DNA of 30,928 nucleotides from NCBI GenBank assembly GCA_964550165.1, contig CAZJYC010000028.1:1-30928 (forward strand), written 5' to 3'. The position numbers were made by a program, and so were the translations under genes. The stretch's first letter is position 1. Every line of letters begins with the position of its first letter. Positions 24,560 through 30,928 of this stretch are shown piece after piece. The notes under the pieces are model-generated. The model made no database searches and was not told the DNA's origin. It saw only the letters and a list, made by a program, of their open reading frames with translations. Source of the stretch: CAZJYC01 sp964550165 (lineage in GTDB: Bacteria > Acidobacteriota > Aminicenantia > Aminicenantales > Aminicenantaceae).

Positions 24560-24810
24560 ATCAGAGAGAGGCGGGGATGTTCTCGCTCCAGTCAGATTTT
24601 TAACGCCATTCCCTTGCCGTCCTCTCAACGGTCTCGAAACTCCGTCCGCTTGCTTTGGGCTTTTTTTAAATGTCTGTGCCATAAAATAGCATCTCATGTT
24701 TTTATATCTCGTGCTCAAACATCTCGACCGGCCTGTCGGCTTCCCTCGAGTCCGGCTCGGGAGGGCTAAATCTTCCGATGTCGCTCGTCCCTTCCCGCCT
24801 CTCTCCTGAT
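24560..24810. repeat. Element B: long imperfect inverted repeat
   Basis: The ends match as inverted repeats. ATCAGAGAGAGGCGGG (24560-24575) pairs with CCCGCCTCTCTCCTGAT (24794-24810) over 16 bases with one gap. Small hairpins lie inside, for example CGAC/GTCG near 24725-24740 and CCCTCGAG/CTCGGGAGGG near 24744-24767. It is more GC-rich than the AT-rich flanks. An 89-codon open frame on the minus strand spans it but looks like a by-product of the palindrome. It resembles a MITE-like or REP-like intergenic element unrelated in sequence to element A. No clear target-site duplication is seen. Confidence 0.55.
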
Positions 24811-25011
24811 TAAACTTATACCTCAATCAACCCTAAAATCTTGAAGATATCTATTTGATTGAAAGGGACTATGAAGAGCTATAAGTCTGAAAAAGAAAAA
24901 AGGGCACACCGGTTTTTATTGATCGAAATGACTGAGCAGAATCAGGCAGTGCAATGAATGGAGATTAAGATCCATTTTTTGCAGATATCCGGGGGCAAAG
25001 AGAAGCCGATT

Positions 25012-25266
25012 TTAAGTTTTTTGGGATTCGATAAGCTTCTTAGCAATCTTAAAAGCTTTTTTGGTGACCAAGATCTTTATCTCTCCAAGCCCGTCCGCGG
25101 AAAAAGGGCTGACGGACTGAACCACTTGGCCTCGAAAAATGCAAGAAATTCCGTTGCTTTCCAGAAAAGTTTTGACCACTTCAGCCTCTGCAGGTCCCCA
25201 GACTCTATGAACCTCCTTCAGTTCTTGCTCATCTTCGTTTTTATTTTTTCTTTTGCTTTTCTCCAT
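25012..25266 (-). CDS. Small DUF2007-like protein
   Basis: This 84-residue protein resembles the DUF2007 family ('putative prokaryotic signal-transducing protein'), whose function is not established. After a charged Lys/Glu-rich N-terminus comes a ferredoxin-like pattern: VHRVWGPAEAEVVKTFLESNGI, a short strand with IFRGQ, then GEIKILVTKKAFKIAKKLI. The phrase 'AEAEVVKTFLESNGI' is typical of the family. No signal peptide or membrane segment is present. It follows the NUDIX gene by 32 bp and is probably cotranscribed. Confidence 0.72.
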   Translation of the reverse strand: MEKSKRKNKNEDEQELKEVHRVWGPAEAEVVKTFLESNGISCIFRGQVVQSVSPFSADGLGEIKILVTKKAFKIAKKLIESQKT

Positions 25267-25298
25267 TTTTCTTCAGACTCCAAATTCAGCACGAGGGC

Positions 25299-25736
25299 TC
25301 ATATTGAGCTTTTTTTATCTTTTCCAAATTTCCGCTTGAAATAGTCATCCAAAATTTGTTTGTGGTCAAAGGCAAGAGGAAAATCGATTTCGTCTCTGGT
25401 GAATATCCCGATTTCTCGAGCATCATCTCTTGCTTTGAGCTGTCCTCGGGCTGTGGCGACATAGACTGTTGAAATCGTATGCTGGCGTGGATCACGGCCG
25501 GGGTCAGAGTAAGTATGAAATTGACTCTTCAGATGGATATCGAGCGATGTTTCTTCCTTGGCCTCTCGAACAGCGGCTTTCTCCAGAGATTCCCCGTAGT
25601 CGACAAATCCTCCGGGCAGGGCCCAGCCGTGGGGAGGATTCTTGCGTTTGATGAGCACAATGCCTTCTTTCCCATCGGGTCCTTTGATTGCGATGATGAT
25701 GTCCACTGTGGGAAAAGGATTTCTCGGCTTTTTCAT
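25299..25736 (-). CDS. NUDIX hydrolase
   Basis: NUDIX enzymes hydrolyse nucleoside diphosphates linked to another moiety, needing Mg2+. The box GX5EX7REUXEEXGU is seen from residue 43: GFVDYGE, then REAKEETSL. The usual glycine near its end is serine. The front part (VDIIIAIKGPDGKEGIVLIKRKNPPHGWALPGG) is like ADP-ribose pyrophosphatase or NudA-type members. The substrate cannot be told from sequence. At 145 residues it is a single domain. It lies 69 bp downstream of the fructose-bisphosphatase gene and 32 bp before the DUF2007-like gene, so the three may form one unit. Confidence 0.9.
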   Translation of the reverse strand: MKKPRNPFPTVDIIIAIKGPDGKEGIVLIKRKNPPHGWALPGGFVDYGESLEKAAVREAKEETSLDIHLKSQFHTYSDPGRDPRQHTISTVYVATARGQLKARDDAREIGIFTRDEIDFPLAFDHKQILDDYFKRKFGKDKKSSI

Positions 25737-25805
25737 GCGAGATTTACCAAAAGATATTGTCTCTTTCGTTTTAGCTTGTTGCTCAGTTCTTGCGGGGATA
25801 TTCCT

Positions 25806-26906
25806 TTAGCCTTCGAACTTGAATTTCTTCTCCAGTTTTTCCAGCTTCTCGACAATGCCGCCATATTCGAGCTCGCTGTAAGGAAGCATTGCCGCTCCGC
25901 TGAATCCCTGCCGCCGGATAGCCGTGGCCTTTTCGGAGACTTGGTGCCTGACGTAATCCCAGTAAGGATGGTCGAAGACATCCGCAGGCTCTGTCAATTT
26001 CCCGTTTCTGACACAGAAGGCAGCTCCTGTCACCACCGGAGGTCCGTCAAAGAAGGATATGGTGGCGTTGAGTTTGCAGGGCATGAGGGGTCCGATGTGG
26101 CTGCCTCGCATAAAACCAGCGACATAATGGCCGATATGGAAGGGAGCAAGTAACTCGCCCGTTGCGGGAAATTCGCCTTGGACTCTGACTAAAGCCACAG
26201 GGTCGTCTTTCCCTGTGTATTTTCCGGCGATGTTGTGGAGACGTGTGGTGGAGACTGCAGCGGCCTGATTTCCTGTGTTCCGGGAATAGATGCTCTCGAT
26301 GACATAGCGTTCATTGTCTCGCAGCAGAGCAGCGATGTCGTAAATCTCGTCAGGGGCATTGAGCTCGATGACTTTGTCCTTTTCGGTGTATTCGACGTCG
26401 ATGATCCGGAACTTGAAACCTTCGCCCATTTTGGGGCTCAAGAGTAAACCCGCGCAGTACATCGGGTCGGTGAAGGCCAGGTAGAACGGCAGGTTGTAAG
26501 CGCCGGGGTCAGTTTTGTCCGCTGCAAAAAAGACGAAAGGCTCATTGGGCCGCTCTTCGAACTCTATCTCGGCCACAGCTGGACCCATTCCTTTAATGTT
26601 GCCGCTGAACGCATCTTTTAACAAATCCTGTCCAGCTCCGTAGAGCCCCTGCTTTTTGGCAACAGCGGTTCCGGCTATAAACGCATCCCAGGCCAATTTA
26701 TGGATTTTCTCGTTTAAGATGCCTCTCTCGTGAGTGCAGAGGATGGCAATGTCGTCTCCGGTATGGCTGAGATAGAAGTCGTGGATCAGGTTTTTGCCGT
26801 TGCTCTGGACAAAGTTCTTCACTTCATTGAAAAGCGCCTGGCTGGGAGTGATATGGCCGCCGATGCTGCCAATATCCGCTTTTAGGACACTGAGAGTGAT
26901 TTTCAT
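25806..26906 (-). CDS. Fructose 1,6-bisphosphate aldolase/phosphatase (class V FBPase)
   Basis: This is the bifunctional gluconeogenic enzyme first known from archaea. It condenses triose phosphates to fructose 1,6-bisphosphate and then hydrolyses that to fructose 6-phosphate. The 366 residues match the family length. Likely metal ligands are visible: D11, H18, D51, D52, Q93, D130. The aldolase site LHNIAGKYTGKDDP contains Y230 and the Schiff-base lysine K233, so both activities are probably intact. MRGSHIGPLMP is also diagnostic. The start is supported by a perfect AAGGAGGT ribosome site four bases upstream. It heads a possible unit with the NUDIX and DUF2007-like genes. Confidence 0.95.
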   Translation of the reverse strand: MKITLSVLKADIGSIGGHITPSQALFNEVKNFVQSNGKNLIHDFYLSHTGDDIAILCTHERGILNEKIHKLAWDAFIAGTAVAKKQGLYGAGQDLLKDAFSGNIKGMGPAVAEIEFEERPNEPFVFFAADKTDPGAYNLPFYLAFTDPMYCAGLLLSPKMGEGFKFRIIDVEYTEKDKVIELNAPDEIYDIAALLRDNERYVIESIYSRNTGNQAAAVSTTRLHNIAGKYTGKDDPVALVRVQGEFPATGELLAPFHIGHYVAGFMRGSHIGPLMPCKLNATISFFDGPPVVTGAAFCVRNGKLTEPADVFDHPYWDYVRHQVSEKATAIRRQGFSGAAMLPYSELEYGGIVEKLEKLEKKFKFEG

Positions 26907-26949
26907 GATAACCTCCTTGAGATTTTATGTACGAATGGTTAACTGAATC

Positions 26950-26979
26950 ATTCTAAATATATCGCTTTAGAGTTGTCAA
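26950..26979 (-). promoter_or_regulatory. Strong promoter of the fructose-bisphosphate aldolase/phosphatase gene
   Basis: Minus strand: TTGACA (26979-26974), 18 bp, TAGAAT (26955-26950, five of six). The ribosome site AAGGAGGT is at 26918-26911. The leader would be about 35 nt. The repeat element A begins 17 bp upstream of the -35 box. Confidence 0.7.
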
Positions 26980-26996
26980 CAAAAACCCAAAAAAGG

Positions 26997-27177
26997 AAGC
27001 ATCTTTTTTCGCGTGAAGGCCTATGATGATAAAAACCAACTTTCACAGTGCTGGTTTCCATCCCTCCTCGCCAAAGACCTGCCCACCCGCCACCATGGGC
27101 TTCGGAGGGACCGAAACCAGCGCCTCCCTTCCTCACTCTACCAAATCTCTTTTCCCAACACGGAAAAAAAGATGCTT
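26997..27177. repeat. Element A, copy 2 (complete; nested inverted repeats)
   Basis: The outer arms AAGCATCTTTTTTCGCGTG (26997-27015) and CACGGAAAAAAAGATGCTT (27159-27177) pair in 17 of 19 positions. Inner arms 27050-27067 (GCTGGTTTCCATCCCTCC) and 27104-27121 pair in 16 of 18. A small GCCCA/TGGGC pairing sits at the centre. ACCCAAAAAA occurs on both sides (26985-26994 and 27178-27187) and looks like a 10-bp target-site duplication, with two extra G on the left. There is no coding frame of note, so it is non-autonomous and MITE-like. Half copies are at 1-44 and 30830-30928. Confidence 0.85.
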
Positions 27178-27241
27178 ACCCAAAAAATGAGTTGCCTTCA
27201 GCAGGCTGAATAAAGAGTGGCTGTCCTCTTTATGGTGCACT

Positions 27242-27290
27242 TGGCTCGAGAAAAGGACAGGAAAACCTGCTCCGCCTTGTCCTTGAGCCA
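27242..27290 (+). other. Imperfect hairpin upstream of the FecR-protein promoter
   Basis: TGGCTC (27242-27247) pairs with GAGCCA (27285-27290), and AAGGAC (27253-27258) with GTCCTT (27279-27284). There is a five-base bulge, and a small CAGG-AAAA-CCTG hairpin inside. It ends nine bases before the predicted -35 box. It could be a regulator site or a terminator for nothing visible; no T-run follows. Confidence 0.3.
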
Positions 27291-27298
27291 GGAGATAT

Positions 27299-27328
27299 TT
27301 GGCATAAAGGTTGCACTTACTGTATAAT
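27299..27328 (+). promoter_or_regulatory. Probable promoter of the FecR-domain gene
   Basis: TTGGCA (27299-27304), 18 bp, then a perfect TATAAT (27323-27328). The start would be near 27335, giving a short leader of about 20 nt that still contains the GAGGAGGG ribosome site at 27343-27350. Confidence 0.65.
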
Positions 27329-27355
27329 GTGCGAGCAATAAAGAGGAGGGAAGCC

Positions 27356-29365
27356 ATGAAAAAGCATAAACTTTTGGCCTTGGGAGTCTTTATTGTGTTT
27401 CTTTTCCTTCCTCCTTTCTTGAATTCCAAATCTCATTATCAATACGTCAATTCGCCAAAGACTGATTTTTATTTCGGCCATATCAGCTACTCGGAAGTTC
27501 AGCACGACGGCAAGGACCCCGTGGTCCTGAGAGAAGGAGAAGAGCAACCCGAGCTGGCTGTGGTGAATTTCCCCCTAGCGCCCGGTGACCTTATCCGGAC
27601 CACAGACAGAAGGCGGTGCGAAATCCAGCTTGACACAGGAACGGTCATCAGACTGGACTATGCAACAGAGCTGAAAATCGAGACCGTAATGGCTCAGAGT
27701 CTCAGCTCAAGAAAGAAAATGACAAACCTCTTGCTCCTTAAGGGCGAAATCTATGTCATGTACAAGAGGTTCAATTATCCTGAGATTTTTCAGGTCGTGG
27801 CTCCGAATGCCGCTGTGAAATTGAAACACAACACAGTTGGCACGATCAGCGCTGACGAGAATGGGAGCACGGGCGTCCAAGTTAGATACGGGAAAGCCGA
27901 GGTCCTCTACGGCGTTGATGAGAAAAACCTCTTGGAGAAAGCTCTGGGAAAAAACGAAAGGTTGACCATCTCACCGGACCATAAGCTTCTTTTGGGAAAT
28001 TACGAAGAGGATGCCGATTTTATGTCATGGAATGCGATGATGAACGAGAATTTTGAGGAGCTCCATGAAGGAGTGAGCTTTCTTCCCAGGCCAATCCTTA
28101 GGTATCCGAAAGCAGTCATCTATTTTGCCCAGAAATATAGCAGCCGCTACGGAGAGTGGCTCTGGGACAGCCTTTACGGCTATGTCTGGCGGCCTTTTTA
28201 CAACGATTACTATCCCTGGGGAAGCTGGCATCCCTACATTTATGGCCATTGGAGAGAGCTTAGCGGTCAGCTTTTCTGGGTGCCCGCTGAGCCCTGGGGC
28301 TGGGCTCCCTACCATCTCGGTGTCTGGGTTTGGGACGAAAACCGGGGCTGGCTTTGGATTCCTGGCTCTGCTTTTGCTCCGGCCTGGGTGTGGTGGGATT
28401 ACTACGCAGGCTATTACTTCTGGGGACCCTGGACATTTATGAATTGGTTCTATCCTCTGAGCGGTTATTATTATTATGGCAGCTATTATCCGAGTGGACA
28501 AGAAATTCCAGAGGGTGGATTGAGGAAAGTTGTCACCACCGTCACCAAAGACCAGTTGAAAAAGAGAACTCCATCTACCCCTCCTTATAAGGCTCCCAGA
28601 GAATATGGGAAAATCATCAAGAATATGACTGCTTTGCTGGAGAAGGGCGATGAACGAATGCTTGCTATCCTGCGAAAGATGCCCTATCAGATGGCCATCG
28701 TCAAGAAGGACGATTTGAACGCACCGAGAATCCAGGAGAAAATGCTGAAGATAGGAGATATCTCCTGGCCAAAACAAAAAGAATCACTCCCGCAGCAAGC
28801 AATCGATCCTCGCCGGGAAGCCGTAAAGACTTTCAGGCTCAATCATTCGAGAGCTTACGTGGCCAATAAAGTCGCCATGTATCTGTTGTCTGTTAAGGGC
28901 GAAAAGGCTGCTGGTAGAGGAGAAAAGCCGGCCAGAGAGGGCGTTGGCGAATTGAGGGGAGAGATGGCCAGGCAAGAATTGGCTTTGACCGAGAGAAGCA
29001 GCGAAGCCCGTCGATGGGAGATATCCTCCGGCATCGCCCCGTCCGTTTCAAAGCGTATTTTGTTGCGGGCCAGGGATTGGAATCCTGACGCCAAAGTGGC
29101 CTTGAAGGCCGGAGTGTCCTTAATCTATTCCAGCAGAAGCAATGAAATTCGCTGCCCTGAGCTGCGTCTTTCTTCCTCCTCCGTTCGAGGCTGGGGGAAC
29201 ATGGCTAGCATGGCTGGCGGCTCGTCAGGCGGGGGCTCTTCCTCCGGTTCCGGTTCAAGTTCTGGTTCCGGTTCAGGATCGTCTTCTCAATCCTCCTCAA
29301 GCGGGAGCAGTTCTTCTCGTGGTGGAGGCTCGCAGAAAAGCGGGGGCGGGACCGTCAGAAAATAA
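27356..29365 (+). CDS. Exported FecR-domain protein with Trp/Tyr-rich region and Ser/Gly tail
   Basis: The function is not known. This 669-residue protein starts with a clear signal peptide (MKKHKLLALGVFIVFLFLPP) without a lipobox cysteine. Residues about 70-215 resemble a FecR domain: LAPGDLIRT, IQLDTGTVIRLDYATEL, LLLLKGEIYV, VQVRYGKAEVLY. Residues about 264-380 are extremely rich in Trp, Tyr, Pro and Gly with repeated phrases such as VWRPF, EPWGWAPYHLGVWVW and GWLWIPGSAFAPAWV. This pattern is like DUF6600. A charged middle follows, and the last 50 or so residues are almost only Ser and Gly. The ATG at 27356 is chosen because GAGGAGGG sits just upstream; in-frame TTG codons further up lack this. 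No sigma factor or TonB receptor is adjacent. Confidence 0.85.
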   Translation: MKKHKLLALGVFIVFLFLPPFLNSKSHYQYVNSPKTDFYFGHISYSEVQHDGKDPVVLREGEEQPELAVVNFPLAPGDLIRTTDRRRCEIQLDTGTVIRLDYATELKIETVMAQSLSSRKKMTNLLLLKGEIYVMYKRFNYPEIFQVVAPNAAVKLKHNTVGTISADENGSTGVQVRYGKAEVLYGVDEKNLLEKALGKNERLTISPDHKLLLGNYEEDADFMSWNAMMNENFEELHEGVSFLPRPILRYPKAVIYFAQKYSSRYGEWLWDSLYGYVWRPFYNDYYPWGSWHPYIYGHWRELSGQLFWVPAEPWGWAPYHLGVWVWDENRGWLWIPGSAFAPAWVWWDYYAGYYFWGPWTFMNWFYPLSGYYYYGSYYPSGQEIPEGGLRKVVTTVTKDQLKKRTPSTPPYKAPREYGKIIKNMTALLEKGDERMLAILRKMPYQMAIVKKDDLNAPRIQEKMLKIGDISWPKQKESLPQQAIDPRREAVKTFRLNHSRAYVANKVAMYLLSVKGEKAAGRGEKPAREGVGELRGEMARQELALTERSSEARRWEISSGIAPSVSKRILLRARDWNPDAKVALKAGVSLIYSSRSNEIRCPELRLSSSSVRGWGNMASMAGGSSGGGSSSGSGSSSGSGSGSSSQSSSSGSSSSRGGGSQKSGGGTVRK

Positions 29366-29399
29366 CGAATCGCGGAGATTCCATCGTTCAATGCTTTAT

Positions 29400-29413
29400 C
29401 TCGTTTTAACGAG
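29400..29413. terminator. Small palindrome between convergent genes
   Basis: CTCGT and ACGAG pair around a TTTA loop in the 61-bp gap between the convergent FecR and M23 genes. There is no strong T-run on either side, so a terminator role is only a guess from position. Confidence 0.25.
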
Positions 29414-29426
29414 CCAAGGATGAAAA

Positions 29427-30746
29427 TCACCAAGGCTGCATCATGGCATTGCTGAGACAGGAATAAATGCAGAGAGGAGCTTCGAAGCAGAGATAATATT
29501 TTTCGGCTTGCTTCTGGAAATCATCATAATATTCTGCCCTGAGCGGCTTCACCGGTTCAGGATTGAAGGCCAGAGGGTTGATGAACCTTCCCCTGTGCTT
29601 GATTCTGTAGTCGAGATGAGGGCCCGTTGCCTCGCCCGAAGCTCCCACATACCCGATTTCCTGGCCGCTTCTGACCTTTGCCCCTTTCCTGATTCCCTCC
29701 GCAAATCCCCTTAAGTGGAGGTACATGGTTTCGTACTCGTTCTTATGACGAATGGTGATCATCCTCCCGGAAGGTCCCTGCCATCCGGCAGAAGTCACTG
29801 TCCCGTCTGCCGTGGCCTGGACGGGCGTCCCCACCCTGGCCGCGTAATCGACGCCCAAGTGAGGCCGGAAAACCTTGTAAATGGGATGGAGCCTGCTGTA
29901 GCTGAACCGGGATGTGATTCGCGTGAAGCGGATGGGAGATTTAAGGAATTCCTTTCGCAGAGATTTTCCATCGAGGGTGAAATAATCGGATTCATTCGTG
30001 TCTGGATAAGTGTAGCGGAAGGCCTGGAATACCTTTCCCTGGTTGATGAATTCCGCGGCGAGGATGTTACCGTAGCCGATGGATTCGCCGCGCAGATATT
30101 TTTTCTCGAACAGGATTTTGAAAGAATCGCCCTGGCGGAGGTCATAGTTGAAATCGATATCCCAGCCGAAAAGGTCGGCCAGATTGAGAGCCAGGATGCT
30201 TTTTTCGTTTTGTTTGATCACTGCCGAAATGGGATTATCCTCAATGACGCTATGGATCATCTTTATTTCAAAATCGTACGGAACTTTTTTTATCTCAGCC
30301 GTGTATTTCCCTTCATTGGTCTGAATACAAAGAAAGCGATCCCCGTCGATATCGTATTCCAGTGAAGCAACTTCCCCTTCTTTAGTGCAATAGACTCTGA
30401 ATTCATGGCCGGCCTTTATTTTGGAGAGGTCATAAACCGGCTGCACCTCTTTCCTCAGGTTCGTTATTGCCGTTGGGGAAAAGCCATAGGGTTTGAGAAC
30501 ATCTGTCAAGGTCATTCCTCGACGGATGATTTCTCTGTTTTCTTTCAAGGGAGGCGGCACCTGCTGAACCTGATGAAGCTGATTCAGCGCTTTTTTTTCC
30601 GCAGATACGGATTCGATATTTCCTTTTCGGTCCTTGCGGTAAAAGCTCAGGACGAAAAAAAGAGCCAATGCCAGGCCGATAAACAACAGCAGATGAACGC
30701 GGGAGGTTTCCTTTTTTCTTTTATGGATTTGCAGCTTGACCTTCAT
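29427..30746 (-). CDS. Membrane-anchored M23 metallopeptidase (MepM-like)
   Basis: This is probably a peptidoglycan endopeptidase that opens the wall for growth or division. The 439-residue protein has a basic N-terminus and one membrane helix (about 18-36). An OapA/LysM-like region lies near 71-130 (RGMTLTDVLKPYGFS, then LSKIKAGHEFRVY), followed by a middle domain and the M23 domain from about 284. Zinc ligands are in HLGVD (H296, D300) and GPHLD (H377), with the catalytic-region histidine in YLHLRGF (H344). The order is that of E. coli MepM. The last 25 or so residues, with three cysteines and a Met-Met-Gln-Pro-Trp end, extend past the usual fold. It converges with the FecR gene. Confidence 0.92.
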   Translation of the reverse strand: MKVKLQIHKRKKETSRVHLLLFIGLALALFFVLSFYRKDRKGNIESVSAEKKALNQLHQVQQVPPPLKENREIIRRGMTLTDVLKPYGFSPTAITNLRKEVQPVYDLSKIKAGHEFRVYCTKEGEVASLEYDIDGDRFLCIQTNEGKYTAEIKKVPYDFEIKMIHSVIEDNPISAVIKQNEKSILALNLADLFGWDIDFNYDLRQGDSFKILFEKKYLRGESIGYGNILAAEFINQGKVFQAFRYTYPDTNESDYFTLDGKSLRKEFLKSPIRFTRITSRFSYSRLHPIYKVFRPHLGVDYAARVGTPVQATADGTVTSAGWQGPSGRMITIRHKNEYETMYLHLRGFAEGIRKGAKVRSGQEIGYVGASGEATGPHLDYRIKHRGRFINPLAFNPEPVKPLRAEYYDDFQKQAEKYYLCFEAPLCIYSCLSNAMMQPW

Positions 30747-30782
30747 AACCTCTCGACATCGCTGCCAGAGTCACAGATACGA

Positions 30783-30811
30783 AAAATAAATCATTCCATC
30801 CGTTAAGTCAA
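30783..30811 (-). promoter_or_regulatory. Probable promoter of the M23 peptidase gene
   Basis: Minus strand: TTGACT (30811-30806), 17 bp, TATTTT (30788-30783). The leader would be about 30 nt, ending in GAGAGGTT directly before the ATG. Element A copy 3 begins 18 bp upstream of the -35 box. Confidence 0.55.
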
Positions 30812-30829
30812 CAACCTCTAAGAAAAGAT

Positions 30830-30928
30830 AAGCATCTTTTTCCGTGAAGGCAGATGATGATAAAAGCCCACTTGAACAGTGCTGGTTTCCATCCCTCCTC
30901 GCCCAAGACCCTCCCACCCGCCCCCCTG
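30830..30928. repeat. Element A, copy 3 (left part only)
   Basis: This is the left half of the element that is complete at 26997-27177. It includes the terminal AAGCATCTTTTT arm and the inner GCTGGTTTCCATCCCTCC arm, which is unchanged. By eye roughly 85-90% of positions match copy 2. It is cut by the window end near the centre of the element (about 27097 in copy 2). Confidence 0.85.

Noticed and set aside
24470..24811. tRNA or other classical RNA gene in the GC-rich island upstream of mraZ
   Set aside because: No cloverleaf, no CCA end and no conserved T-arm (GTTCRANNC) was found; the inverted ends fit a repeat element better.
24557..24826. Minus-strand open frame of 89 codons across element B
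   Set aside because: Its ends coincide with the palindrome arms, there is no convincing ribosome site, and no family was recognised. It is more likely a by-product of the repeat.
26985..27187. Element A as a CRISPR repeat or intrinsic terminator
   Set aside because: Copies are kilobases apart rather than in an array with spacers, and the T-run forms part of the stem instead of following it.

Overview
The window looks like one contig of a diderm, peptidoglycan-building bacterium. The MurE substrate motif DNPR is the meso-diaminopimelate type. A FecR/Trp-rich surface protein, an MglA-type GTPase and an archaeal-type fructose-bisphosphate aldolase/phosphatase fit an Acidobacteriota- or Aminicenantes-like lineage, but that placement is an inference from gene content. 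Genes are mostly housekeeping and tightly packed, with no rRNA, tRNA, CRISPR array or phage genes.

Layout. 1-330: end of a dispersed inverted-repeat element, then a possibly structured leader for a PilZ-domain gene (331-675). 991-2146 (+): tsaB and rimI. 2140-3372 (-): truA and a LOG-like Rossmann protein, converging with rimI. 3575-5807 (+): an MglA-like GTPase and comM. 5894-7378 (+): an exported AbgB-like amidohydrolase. 7400-24350 (-): a complete-looking dcw operon in the order mraZ-rsmH-ftsL-ftsI-murE-murF-mraY-murD-ftsW-murG-murC-ftsQ-ftsA-ftsZ, with hutI overlapping the end of ftsZ. murB and ddl are absent from their usual place between murC and ftsQ. 25012-26906 (-): DUF2007-like, NUDIX and fructose-bisphosphate aldolase/phosphatase genes. 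27356-29365 (+): exported FecR protein. 29427-30746 (-): membrane-anchored M23 peptidase.

How the genes work together. The dcw operon makes UDP-MurNAc-pentapeptide (MurC, MurD, MurE, MurF), lipid I and lipid II (MraY, MurG), polymerises and cross-links septal wall (FtsW, FtsI) and builds the divisome (FtsZ, FtsA, FtsQ, FtsL). A strong promoter (TTGACA-17-TATATT) sits directly before mraZ. It is followed by three (T/C)GGGA boxes at exact 10-bp spacing, the pattern expected of an autoregulatory MraZ operator.

The least ordinary part is non-coding. A roughly 180-bp nested inverted repeat (element A) occurs complete at 26997-27177, flanked by a 10-bp direct repeat. It occurs as half copies at both ends of the window, which suggests the contig broke at this repeat. 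A second, unrelated long imperfect palindrome (element B, 24560-24810) lies upstream of mraZ.
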